DNA of 10,305 nt from positions 1-10,305 of the forward strand of contig CAAEBW010000021.1 of assembly GCA_900754145.1 (NCBI GenBank), in the 5' to 3' direction. This document shows positions 1 to 5,812 of this stretch, piece after piece; position 1 is the first letter of the stretch; each line of letters opens with the position of its first letter. The notes below the pieces were generated by a model. It did no database searches. It was not told where the DNA came from and saw nothing but the letters and a program-made list of their open reading frames with translations. The translations under genes and the position numbers were made by a program. The stretch is from Clostridia bacterium (lineage in GTDB: Bacteria; Bacillota; Clostridia; Oscillospirales; Acutalibacteraceae).

Positions 1-1202
1 ATTTCGCGGCGGCCGGGACCTCTTGACGGCTTTGTTTCGCCGACAGAATATGAGGGGAAGTTGTAGTGGTGAATATATCTCTTGGAAACCTCTTCGTCAA
101 GTCCGTCTAACTTCTGTGCGTCGCTTACAGGAGCTAAGGTAGCAACCGAGAGAACCTGAGTCTGTCCTCTTGTAAACATACCCGAGCCGTGAACACGGGG
201 GAGAAGGTCAACCTGTGCATTTAAGGGACGGATTTCGTCAATTCCTCTGCCGTCAACACGCTTCTTTTCGTTCTTGAGCCAGTCTCTTACAACGTGCTTC
301 TGAACAAGGTACATAATTTCCTCGATTTTAGATTCGCAGCCCTCAAACTTCTCGTCAAACTTTTCGTGAACGGCGTTGTAAATGGGGAGGAGTGCCGCGT
401 CACGGACGGTTTTATCGTCGGTATCAAGCGCCTTTTTAACATCCTCAATGCAGAAGTCTTCAATTTCCTTAAAGATTTCGGGGTCGGGATCGTTAGACTC
501 AAACTCAAATTTCGGCTTACCGATTTCGGCAACGATGCCGTTTATAAACTTAACGATTTCCTTATTAGCCTCGTGACCTGCCATTATGCAGTCGAACATA
601 AGCTCGTCCGAAATTTCGTTTGCGCCCGCCTCAATCATTGCTACCAAATCCTCTGTGGAGGAAACGGTAAGGTTAAGGTCGGACTTTGCGCGCTGTTCCA
701 AATCGGGGTTTATTATAATTTCACCGTCAACAAGACCTACATTAACGCTTGAGATAGGACCAGCCCACGGAACATCCGAAATTGCGATAGCGGCGGAAAC
801 GCCGATAGCAGCGGCAACCTCGGGCGAGCAGTCGGGATCAACCGACATAACGGTTGCTACAACCGAGCAGTCGTTGCGCATATCCTTAGGGAAAAGCGGG
901 CGGATAGGACGGTCGATACAGCGGGAGGCGAGTATTGCCTTTTCGCTGGCTCTGCCCTCGCGCCTTGTGAAAGAGCCGGGCAGACGGCCGACAGCGTACA
1001 TCTTTTCCTCATAATCAACCGAAAGAGGGAAGAAATCAACCCCCTCGCGCGGCTTTGCGGAGGCGGTAACGGTGCAGAGTACCTTGGTTTCGCCGTAGGT
1101 CGCCATAACGGCGGCGTTTGCTAACTGCGCCATCATACCGGTTTCAAGCTTTAACGGTCTGCCCGCAAGGGTTGTTTCGTAAACCTTGTAGTTTTCAAAC
1201 AT
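1..1202 (-). CDS. pnp: Polynucleotide phosphorylase (PNPase), N-terminal 400 residues, cut by left edge
   Basis: PNPase is a trimeric 3'-to-5' exoribonuclease that phosphorolyses RNA to nucleoside diphosphates in mRNA decay. Reading from the ATG at 1202, the frame stays open for 400 codons to the window edge. The first RNase PH-like domain covers about residues 5-145 (GRPLKLETG near 14-22, GRLPGSFTRREGR at 72-84, RPIRPLFP at 98-105). An all-helical linker region follows, and the second RNase PH-like domain starts at KRVDGRG (314-320), with YSVGE at 385-389 and GPGRRE at 395-400. The family is about 700 residues long, so the rest of the second domain and the KH and S1 RNA-binding domains lie outside. 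The start is supported by AAGGAG at 1213-1218. It sits downstream of rpsO in the same direction and is preceded by a long hairpin leader (separate entry). Identification is near certain; no frameshift is visible. Confidence 0.97.
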   Translation of the reverse strand, partial: MFENYKVYETTLAGRPLKLETGMMAQLANAAVMATYGETKVLCTVTASAKPREGVDFFPLSVDYEEKMYAVGRLPGSFTRREGRASEKAILASRCIDRPIRPLFPKDMRNDCSVVATVMSVDPDCSPEVAAAIGVSAAIAISDVPWAGPISSVNVGLVDGEIIINPDLEQRAKSDLNLTVSSTEDLVAMIEAGANEISDELMFDCIMAGHEANKEIVKFINGIVAEIGKPKFEFESNDPDPEIFKEIEDFCIEDVKKALDTDDKTVRDAALLPIYNAVHEKFDEKFEGCESKIEEIMYLVQKHVVRDWLKNEKKRVDGRGIDEIRPLNAQVDLLPRVHGSGMFTRGQTQVLSVATLAPVSDAQKLDGLDEEVSKRYIHHYNFPSYSVGETKPSRGPGRRE

Positions 1203-1233
1203 ACTTAAAAATCTCCTTATAAAATATTTTTCA

Positions 1234-1310
1234 AGAGATTTTCGGTTAGCAATAAATCCAATACCCGATATTTCGGATGCTCGATTTACCGCTAAACCGC
1301 GAAAATCTCT
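1234..1310 (-). promoter_or_regulatory. Long imperfect hairpin in the pnp 5' leader
   Basis: Read on the minus strand, the leader folds on itself almost end to end. An outer stem pairs AGAGATTTTCG..GTT.AGC (1310-1291) with GCTAACCGAAAATCTCT (1250-1234), about 17 bp with a few bulged bases. Inside it TAAATC pairs with GATTTA, and ATCCGA pairs with TCGGGT (one G-U pair) around an AATA loop. The hairpin ends 15 bases before the pnp ribosome binding site. In Escherichia coli a comparable pnp leader duplex is cut by RNase III, which lets PNPase repress its own translation. The same role here is inference from position and shape, not from sequence identity. Confidence 0.65.
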
Positions 1311-1328
1311 TTTTTTACATTTACAATA

Positions 1329-1358
1329 AGGCAGACCGAACGAAACGCCGATCTGCCT
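1329..1358 (-). terminator. Weak terminator-like hairpin after rpsO
   Basis: On the minus strand, starting 12 bases after the rpsO stop codon, AGGCAGATCG pairs with CGGTCTGCCT (10 bp, one G-U pair) around a 10-base loop. The sequence after the stem is TATTGTAAATG, which is not a strong U-run. It may be a leaky terminator or a 3'-end stabilising hairpin that lets some transcription continue into pnp. This would match the partial readthrough known between rpsO and pnp in other bacteria. Confidence 0.55.
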
Positions 1359-1370
1359 ATAATGTACCGA

Positions 1371-1634
1371 TTACTTACGGATGCCGAGCTTTTTGATGAT
1401 TGCACGGTATCTTTCAATATCGTTTTTCTGCAGGTAAGCGAGAAGGTTTCTTCTGTGACCTACCATTTTGAGAAGACCGCGATAGGAATGGCGATCCTTC
1501 GGGTGAACCTTTAAGTGAGCGTTAAGCTCGTTAATTCTGGTGGTGAGAAGCGCAATCTGAACCTCGGGCGAGCCTGTGTCACCCTCGTGAATTGCGTAGT
1601 CCTTCATAATCTGCTGCTTTAATTCCTTAGTCAT
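1371..1634 (-). CDS. rpsO: 30S ribosomal protein S15
   Basis: S15 is a primary 16S rRNA-binding protein of the 30S platform; it binds a three-way junction of the central domain. The 87-residue product matches the family length (E. coli about 89) and carries its hallmarks: [14 protein letters not shown] near residues 18-31, then [12 protein letters not shown] and [11 protein letters not shown] chose the ATG at 1634 because AAGGAG at 1643-1648 lies eight bases upstream. An in-frame GTG three codons earlier (1643) overlaps that ribosome binding site and cannot be the start. The gene has its own sigma-A promoter and a structured leader, and is followed by pnp in the same direction, the conserved rpsO-pnp arrangement. 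Confidence 0.97.
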   Translation of the reverse strand: MTKELKQQIMKDYAIHEGDTGSPEVQIALLTTRINELNAHLKVHPKDRHSYRGLLKMVGHRRNLLAYLQKNDIERYRAIIKKLGIRK

Positions 1635-1648
1635 TTTTTTCACTCCTT

Positions 1649-1729
1649 TAAAATATCATCCGTCAACCAAGCGAAAGGCCGAAGTGACTCCCCAAAAGGG
1701 CGGACGCCAAAGGCTTAGTACACGGTAGC
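1649..1729 (-). promoter_or_regulatory. rpsO leader RNA, candidate S15 autoregulatory site
   Basis: Between the predicted transcript start (near 1729) and the rpsO ribosome binding site, the minus strand has a GC-rich segment with several short self-complementary parts. Examples are GCC-TTT-GGC, CCC-TTTT-GGG, and AAGC near 1713 facing GCTT near 1668. The surrounding DNA is much more A/T-rich. S15 of several bacteria represses its own mRNA by binding such leaders, but leader structures differ between lineages. I could not match this one to a named class, so function is inferred from position and composition. Confidence 0.4.
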
Positions 1730-1735
1730 TTTAAT

Positions 1736-1764
1736 ATTATAACATAAGGAAACATAAAAGTAAA
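1736..1764 (-). promoter_or_regulatory. Sigma-A promoter of rpsO
   Basis: On the minus strand a TTTACT -35 box (1764-1759, 4 of 6 consensus bases) is followed after exactly 17 bases by a perfect TATAAT -10 box (1741-1736). Transcription would start near 1729, giving a leader of about 95 bases before the rpsO ATG. It lies just beyond the MATE gene stop codon, so rpsO and pnp do not depend on transcription from the MATE promoter. Confidence 0.8.
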
Positions 1765-1774
1765 GCTTTTTTTA

Positions 1775-3208
1775 TTATACGGATAAATCCGCATTTTTTT
1801 CCTTATTATTTTGCTTGTAAATCAGTTTTTTTCGCACTGCAGTACAGCAGATAAAATGTATCAGCGCAGTCAGTCCCCAGGAAATCGGATAGGAAATATA
1901 TATTACTCCGAGAGTGGGGCGGGCGGCAAAGGCAGTGAAAATCCAGACTATTCGGAAAACGCAGGAGCCTATAAGCGATACTGTCGTAGCGGTCATAGAC
2001 TTACCGAGTCCGCGCAGTACGCCCGAGCCTACCTCCATAAACGCCAAAAGAAAATAGATAGGATACATATATAACATTCTGGTAACAGCCGCCGAGTAGG
2101 CGATTGCTTCGCCTGAGCCCGCGGCACCGTCTGTAACGCCGTAAAGGGATAAAAGCGGCTCTTTGAAAAGCAGGATAAGCCCTGCCGAAATTTCTGCGAC
2201 AAAAAATGTTATAAGATAGCAGTTGCGCATGACCGAGCTTATACGGTTGTATTTTCCCGCCCCGACATTCTGCCCGGTAAAGGTGACCGACGCCTGATGA
2301 ACCGAGTTTGTGGCGGTGTAGGCGAAGCTTTCTAGGTTTGCGACCGCGGCATTGCCCTTAACCACGGGCTGATAGCTTATCCCTGCGGGAGTAATCATAT
2401 TATTAACCTTTATTACAGAGGACTGAATAAGCATATTGGAAACCGAAAAAAGCGCACCCTGTATTCCGGCGGGAAGACCTATATATACAATGCGCTTAAG
2501 AGCGGTTTTGTCAAATCTGAGCTTTTTAACCGAGAAACGGCAAAGTCCTTTGTTACGAGCGAGATAAAGAAGCAGAATTACAGCCGATACCGCGTTGGAA
2601 ATTGCGGTTGCGAGGGCAACTCCGTCCACCGACATACCAAAGCATAGCACGAACATCAGGTTGAGAGCCACATTTAAAAGTCCTGTGCCCGACATAACAA
2701 AAAGCGGAGTTTTGGTGTTGCCCTCTGCGCGGAGAATTGCAACTGCATAGTTTGTAAGCGATAAAAAGGGCGCAACGCAAAAATAAATAATTACATATTT
2801 AGAGGAAAGCTCAAGCAGTTTTCCGCTTATTCCCATAGCGGAAAGAATAGGTTTATGAAAGGCAATACCTATAATTCCGCCTGCCGTGCCGAATATAAGG
2901 CCTGTGAGGATTGCGGTATGTACGGCTTTTGAAATCCTATCGGGGTTATTAGCCCCTATATACCTTGCTACAACAACATTAGCTCCAACCGAAAAGCCGA
3001 TAAAAATATTCACAAACAGATTTATCATAGGCGCGCTTGTGCCGATTGCTCCGACCGCGTCAGGCTCGCTTGAAAGGCTTACAATTACCATATCTGCCGC
3101 ATTGTAAAGCACCTGTAAAATATTAGTAAGCATAAGCGGTATTACAAAACCAAGTATTTTGCCGAACAGCGGCCCCTCGGTCATATTAATTTGCCTTACT
3201 TTGCCCAT
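1775..3208 (-). CDS. MATE-family multidrug/cation efflux transporter
   Basis: MATE proteins are 12-helix inner-membrane antiporters that export drugs or metabolites in exchange for Na+ or H+. The 477-residue product has the family length and its two-fold repeat. Half one opens with MTEGPLFGKILGFVIPLML (9-27), then LYNAADMVIVS (34-44) and AILRAEGNTKTPLF (157-170). Half two has LPAGIQGALFSVSN (245-258), GQNVGAGKYN (312-321) and GVLRGLGKSM (396-405). Hydrophobic spans follow one another through both halves and the C-terminus is charged. Before GNAAVANLESF (285-295) the sequence looks roughly ten residues longer than relatives I know. The start at 3208 has an AAAGGGGGG ribosome binding site about ten bases upstream; the in-frame ATG at residue 9 has none. 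Substrate cannot be told. No convincing terminator follows, so readthrough into rpsO is possible. Closest in style to NorM/MepA/DinF-like MATE proteins. Confidence 0.93.
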   Translation of the reverse strand: MGKVRQINMTEGPLFGKILGFVIPLMLTNILQVLYNAADMVIVSLSSEPDAVGAIGTSAPMINLFVNIFIGFSVGANVVVARYIGANNPDRISKAVHTAILTGLIFGTAGGIIGIAFHKPILSAMGISGKLLELSSKYVIIYFCVAPFLSLTNYAVAILRAEGNTKTPLFVMSGTGLLNVALNLMFVLCFGMSVDGVALATAISNAVSAVILLLYLARNKGLCRFSVKKLRFDKTALKRIVYIGLPAGIQGALFSVSNMLIQSSVIKVNNMITPAGISYQPVVKGNAAVANLESFAYTATNSVHQASVTFTGQNVGAGKYNRISSVMRNCYLITFFVAEISAGLILLFKEPLLSLYGVTDGAAGSGEAIAYSAAVTRMLYMYPIYFLLAFMEVGSGVLRGLGKSMTATTVSLIGSCVFRIVWIFTAFAARPTLGVIYISYPISWGLTALIHFICCTAVRKKLIYKQNNKEKNADLSV

Positions 3209-3246
3209 ACGGTTAAAGCCCCCCTTTATTATTAGTATTAACCGTA
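3208..3246 (-). repeat. Perfect 9-bp inverted repeat bracketing the MATE ribosome binding site
   Basis: TACGGTTAA (plus strand 3208-3216) and TTAACCGTA (3238-3246) are perfect inverted copies 21 bases apart. The interval holds the purine-rich ribosome binding site of the MATE gene, and one arm reaches the A of its start codon. As RNA it could form a hairpin holding the ribosome binding site in the loop, though the predicted transcript start (near 3243) would trim the outer bases. As DNA it could be an operator. A third TACGGT copy lies at 3283-3288, upstream of the -35 box. Confidence 0.5.
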
Positions 3247-3249
3247 AAA

Positions 3250-3278
3250 ATTATAGCACACATACTCACAAAAGTCAA
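3250..3278 (-). promoter_or_regulatory. Strong sigma-A promoter of the MATE gene
   Basis: On the minus strand TTGACT (3278-3273, 5 of 6 consensus bases) is followed after 17 bases by a perfect TATAAT (3255-3250). The predicted start point near 3243 gives a leader of about 35 bases. Copies of the hexamer TACGGT lie on both sides of the promoter, so it may be controlled by a DNA-binding regulator that is not in this window. Confidence 0.85.
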
Positions 3279-3382
3279 GGAATACGGTATATAAATCTTT
3301 TATGCGGGTATATCAATGTGTTATGTCGGTGAATGTCCATATCGCTATGATGTACCATAGCAAACGCCGGGAGGGACAAAAA
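3279..3382 (+). other. Host-phage junction, intergenic
   Basis: About 100 bases separate the MATE promoter -35 box from the first phage gene. No integrase, tRNA or obvious attachment core is visible. Two weak plus-strand promoter candidates occur: CTCACA (3265-3270) with TATATA (3288-3293) at 17-base spacing, and a TATGAT -10-like box at 3346-3351 with no good -35 box. Neither is convincing. The end of the stretch holds the ribosome binding site GGGAGGG (3369-3375) for the next gene. Confidence 0.4.
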
Positions 3383-3652
3383 ATGCGAGAGAACGACAAG
3401 CTGCTTTATAAAACCCTTAAGACACTGCTTAACGAAAAGCTTTCTGACGCGGAGGCTCAGTCGCTTAAAGACGAGGGATTTGAGGTTAAAAATCCCACAA
3501 GAAAGACCGCGGTTATGATTGCGCTTTACAAAAAGGCGGTCTCAGGGGATCTTTCGGCTATAAAGGAGCTGCGTTCAATCGTAAGCGAAAAGGATTCGGA
3601 AAAAACGGGAACAGCAAGGGCGGTGACAATTATTGACGATGTCGGAAATTAA
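3383..3652 (+). CDS. Putative terminase small subunit or packaging-associated small protein
   Basis: This 89-residue, charged, probably helical protein lies directly before the terminase large subunit gene and overlaps it by 14 bases, which is where the DNA-recognising small terminase subunit usually sits. The stretch RKTAVMIALYKKAVSGDLSAIKELRS in the middle recalls the helical tail of phage proteins such as the DUF5681 group. I see no clear helix-turn-helix, so the TerS call rests mainly on position. I chose the ATG at 3383 because GGGAGGG lies seven bases upstream. The frame is open for a further 27 codons upstream to 3302, but that part has no ribosome binding site and an atypical composition. 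It could also be a small non-TerS protein, with TerS encoded elsewhere. Confidence 0.45.
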   Translation: MRENDKLLYKTLKTLLNEKLSDAEAQSLKDEGFEVKNPTRKTAVMIALYKKAVSGDLSAIKELRSIVSEKDSEKTGTARAVTIIDDVGN

Positions 3653-4940
3653 GCTTTCCGAAATTATCGGCGGCGGGTATGACGACTTCTGGAGCTGTGA
3701 AAAGCGCTATAGGGTTTTAAAGGGCGGTAAAGGCTCTAAAAAATCCGCGACGACCGCGCTTAACTTTATATTCAGGCTGATGAAATATGAAGGCAGTAAT
3801 TTACTGGTTGTCCGTCAGGTTATGAATACCCACCGCGACAGCACCTTTGCACAGCTTAAATGGGCGCAGGAACGCTTAGGTGTTTCGCACCTCTGGAAAA
3901 ATACCGTATCGCCTATGGAAATGGTCTATACCCCAACGGGTCAAAAAATAATCTTCAGGGGCTTTGACGATGTGTTAAAGCTTGCCTCTACCACCGTTCC
4001 TACGGGTTACTTAAATTTCGTTTGGATTGAGGAGGCCTTTGAAATTTCCTTGGAAGCCGATTTTGACAAGCTCGATTTATCGGTGCCGAGAGGAAATGTA
4101 GAACCGCCGCTCTACAAGCAGACTACCCTTACCTTTAACCCTTGGAGCGGGACGCATTGGCTTAAAAAACGCTTTTTTGACACCGAAAGCGAGGAGACCG
4201 CAACCTTTTCCACCAATTACCTGATAAACGAGTTTTTGGACGATACCGACAGGGCGGTTTTCGAGCGTATGAAAAAGCAGAACCGCCGCAAATATGAGGT
4301 TGCGGGGCTTGGCAACTGGGGCATTTCGGAGGGCTTGGTGTACGAAAACTGGACGGTCGGCAAAAAGGAAATTTCCAAAGATGAGCAGTATAAGTGGAAG
4401 AGCTTTTTCGGGCTTGACTACGGCTATACCAACGACCCGACGGGCTTTGTCGCCTTTGCGGCTAACCCTATCGACAAGGAGCTTTACATATACCGCGAAT
4501 TCTGCAAACGGCGAATGCTTAACTGCGATATAGCCGAGGAAATAAAGCGCCTCGGTTTTGCTAAGGAGCGCATACGCGCCGACTGTGCAGAGCCTAAGTC
4601 AAACGATGATTTAAGGCGCTTAGGCATTTCAAGAATTACGCCGTCGGTAAAGGGCAGGGACAGCATTTTAAACGGAATTAATGCTATAAACGAGTACAAA
4701 ATCACGGTTAATCCCGACTGCGTAAATATGATACGCGAGCTGTCCTCCTATGTTTATGACGATAATGCCGCCGAAAACGGAAAGCGACTGCCTAAGGACA
4801 GCGATAACCATTTATGCGACGCGTTAAGATACGCCTTTGAGGACGTAAAGCGCTTTCACCCCCGCCGCGAAAGCGGGGAAGAAACCGATTACCGTCCCGA
4901 TATAACCGAATCCGATTTTAACGGAGGTTGGGACATATGA
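3639..4940 (+). CDS. Phage terminase large subunit (TerL), PBSX/Terminase_3-like
   Basis: TerL is the ATP-driven motor and nuclease that cuts phage DNA and pumps it through the portal into the empty head. In the 433-residue product the N-terminal ATPase has a Walker A-like KGGKGSKKS (28-36), a hydrophobic Walker B strand ending LNFVWIEE (125-132) and a coupling-type motif TLTFNPWS (163-170). The C-terminal RNase H-like nuclease shows three expected acidic sites: GLDYGYTNDP with D260, RADCAEPKS with D315, and DNHLCDALRY with D393. Length is normal for the family and no break is seen. The start is uncertain: ATG at 3639 is listed, but an in-frame TTG at 3633 lies at a better distance from the GGTGA-like ribosome binding site near 3622. 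It overlaps the gene before it by 14 bases, and its stop overlaps the next ATG (ATGA), suggesting coupled translation. Confidence 0.95.
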   Translation: MSEIKLSEIIGGGYDDFWSCEKRYRVLKGGKGSKKSATTALNFIFRLMKYEGSNLLVVRQVMNTHRDSTFAQLKWAQERLGVSHLWKNTVSPMEMVYTPTGQKIIFRGFDDVLKLASTTVPTGYLNFVWIEEAFEISLEADFDKLDLSVPRGNVEPPLYKQTTLTFNPWSGTHWLKKRFFDTESEETATFSTNYLINEFLDDTDRAVFERMKKQNRRKYEVAGLGNWGISEGLVYENWTVGKKEISKDEQYKWKSFFGLDYGYTNDPTGFVAFAANPIDKELYIYREFCKRRMLNCDIAEEIKRLGFAKERIRADCAEPKSNDDLRRLGISRITPSVKGRDSILNGINAINEYKITVNPDCVNMIRELSSYVYDDNAAENGKRLPKDSDNHLCDALRYAFEDVKRFHPRRESGEETDYRPDITESDFNGGWDI

Positions 4941-5128
4941 CGGTACTTGCAATTACGGCGTCCGCCGCCGCGGCGTTCCTTTTCGGCTTCCTTTTGGGAG
5001 CGCTTAAAGACGGGCGCGGTAAAACGGAAAATAAAAGCACTCCCGTTTTAGGCGAGGAGCTCCAAAAGCTAAGGCGGGAATACAGCAATTTTTTATCCTA
5101 TGACGGCACAGAGGAGTCACAAAAATAA
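4937..5128 (+). CDS. Small single-span membrane protein of unknown function
   Basis: This 63-residue protein has one hydrophobic segment (about residues 3-25, rich in Ala, Phe, Leu and Gly with no early charge). A basic stretch KDGRGK follows, then a charged helical tail ending EELQKLRREYSNFLSYDG. The ATG at 4937 overlaps the terL stop codon, and GGAGG at 4923-4927 lies nine bases upstream. The in-frame TTG at 4928 abuts that ribosome binding site and is not the start. The hydrophobic part resembles a membrane anchor with the tail inside the cell. Its place between the packaging motor and the scaffold hints at a role in head assembly or packaging at the membrane, but I do not recognise a family and the function is unknown. 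The clear ribosome binding site and tight coupling make it a likely real gene. Confidence 0.75.
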   Translation: MTVLAITASAAAAFLFGFLLGALKDGRGKTENKSTPVLGEELQKLRREYSNFLSYDGTEESQK

Positions 5129-5146
5129 CAGAGAGGGAGAATAATT

Positions 5147-5788
5147 TTGGAAAATGTCAGTTTGGAGACCGAGACCCTACCTGAGGTCTCGGAGAAGGAC
5201 GAAGCGGCGGAAGTTAAGGAAACCACACCTTGTTCCGCGGACGAAATTTTCGTTCCTGTAAAATATAACAAGCAAATAAGAAACTTAGAGCTGAACGAGG
5301 CGGCTGAATTAGCCCAAAAGGGGCTAAAATTCGAGGCTATCGCCGCGGACTATGAAAATTTAAGGCGTATCGCATCGGAGAGCGGCAAGAGCGTTTCGGA
5401 ATTTCTGTGCGCGCTTGAGCAGGACAGCCGCGAAGCAAGAAAAAAGGAGCTTTTGGAGAAGTGCGGCGGAAACGAGGAAATGGCGGACTATATTTTAAGC
5501 CTTGAAAAAAATCCCGAGGAAGGCTTGGGGTTTGAGGAGCTTAAAGCCGAATTCCCCGAAATCAAGGATATTTCCGACCTGCCCGAGTCGGTCGCCGAAA
5601 ACGCTAAGCTTAAGGGCACGCTTTTGCTCGACGAGTATTTAAGATACCGTCATAACGCCAAAAAAAATGCCCGCAAGGCGGCGGCTCAAAGCGAAAACGC
5701 CTTAGCCGCGAGCATAGGCTCGCAAACCGACCGCCGCGGAGGAATAAGTCCCGAGACCGCCGAGTTTTTAAAGGGTCTCTGGCGATAA
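5147..5788 (+). CDS. Probable capsid assembly scaffolding protein
   Basis: The 213-residue product is highly charged, rich in Glu, Lys and Ala, apparently helical and without membrane segments. It lies directly before the major capsid gene, the usual place for the internal scaffold that guides shell assembly and then leaves. After an acidic N-terminus comes VPVKYNKQIRNLELNEAAEL (37-56), a short pattern seen before the helical part of many Bacillota phage scaffold-like proteins. The C-terminus has a basic helix (RYRHNAKKNARKAAAQ) that could contact the coat protein, as scaffold C-termini do in P22. Translation starts at TTG (5147): GGGAG at 5135-5139 is seven bases upstream, and the nearby ATG at 5154 is out of frame. 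No serine-protease motif is visible. The scaffold role is inferred from position and composition. Confidence 0.7.
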   Translation: MENVSLETETLPEVSEKDEAAEVKETTPCSADEIFVPVKYNKQIRNLELNEAAELAQKGLKFEAIAADYENLRRIASESGKSVSEFLCALEQDSREARKKELLEKCGGNEEMADYILSLEKNPEEGLGFEELKAEFPEIKDISDLPESVAENAKLKGTLLLDEYLRYRHNAKKNARKAAAQSENALAASIGSQTDRRGGISPETAEFLKGLWR

Positions 5789-5812
5789 AATAAAAAATAC
5801 AGGTGATATATA

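Noticed and set aside
294..752. 152-codon plus-strand open frame
   Set aside because: It lies antisense to the intact pnp reading frame; the minus-strand product matches PNPase throughout, so this is a shadow.
1234..1316. Plus-strand intrinsic terminator (stem followed by a T-run)
   Set aside because: The same stem read on the plus strand ends in Ts, but no plus-strand gene leads into it; it is better explained as the pnp leader hairpin.
1780..1803. CGGATAAATCCG stem with T-run at the end of the MATE gene
   Set aside because: The T-run follows the stem only on the plus strand, while the MATE gene is on the minus strand, and the stem is only four base pairs with coding function.
3323..3351. 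Phage late promoter with a TATGAT -10 box
   Set aside because: The best -35 sequence at proper spacing matches only three consensus bases, so it cannot be told from chance.
3302..3382. N-terminal extension of the small terminase-like gene
   Set aside because: The frame is open, but there is no ribosome binding site at its start and a strong one precedes the ATG at 3383.
3209..3382. Attachment site (attL)
   Set aside because: No tRNA end or integrase is present, and the other end of the element is not in the window, so no repeat can be tested.
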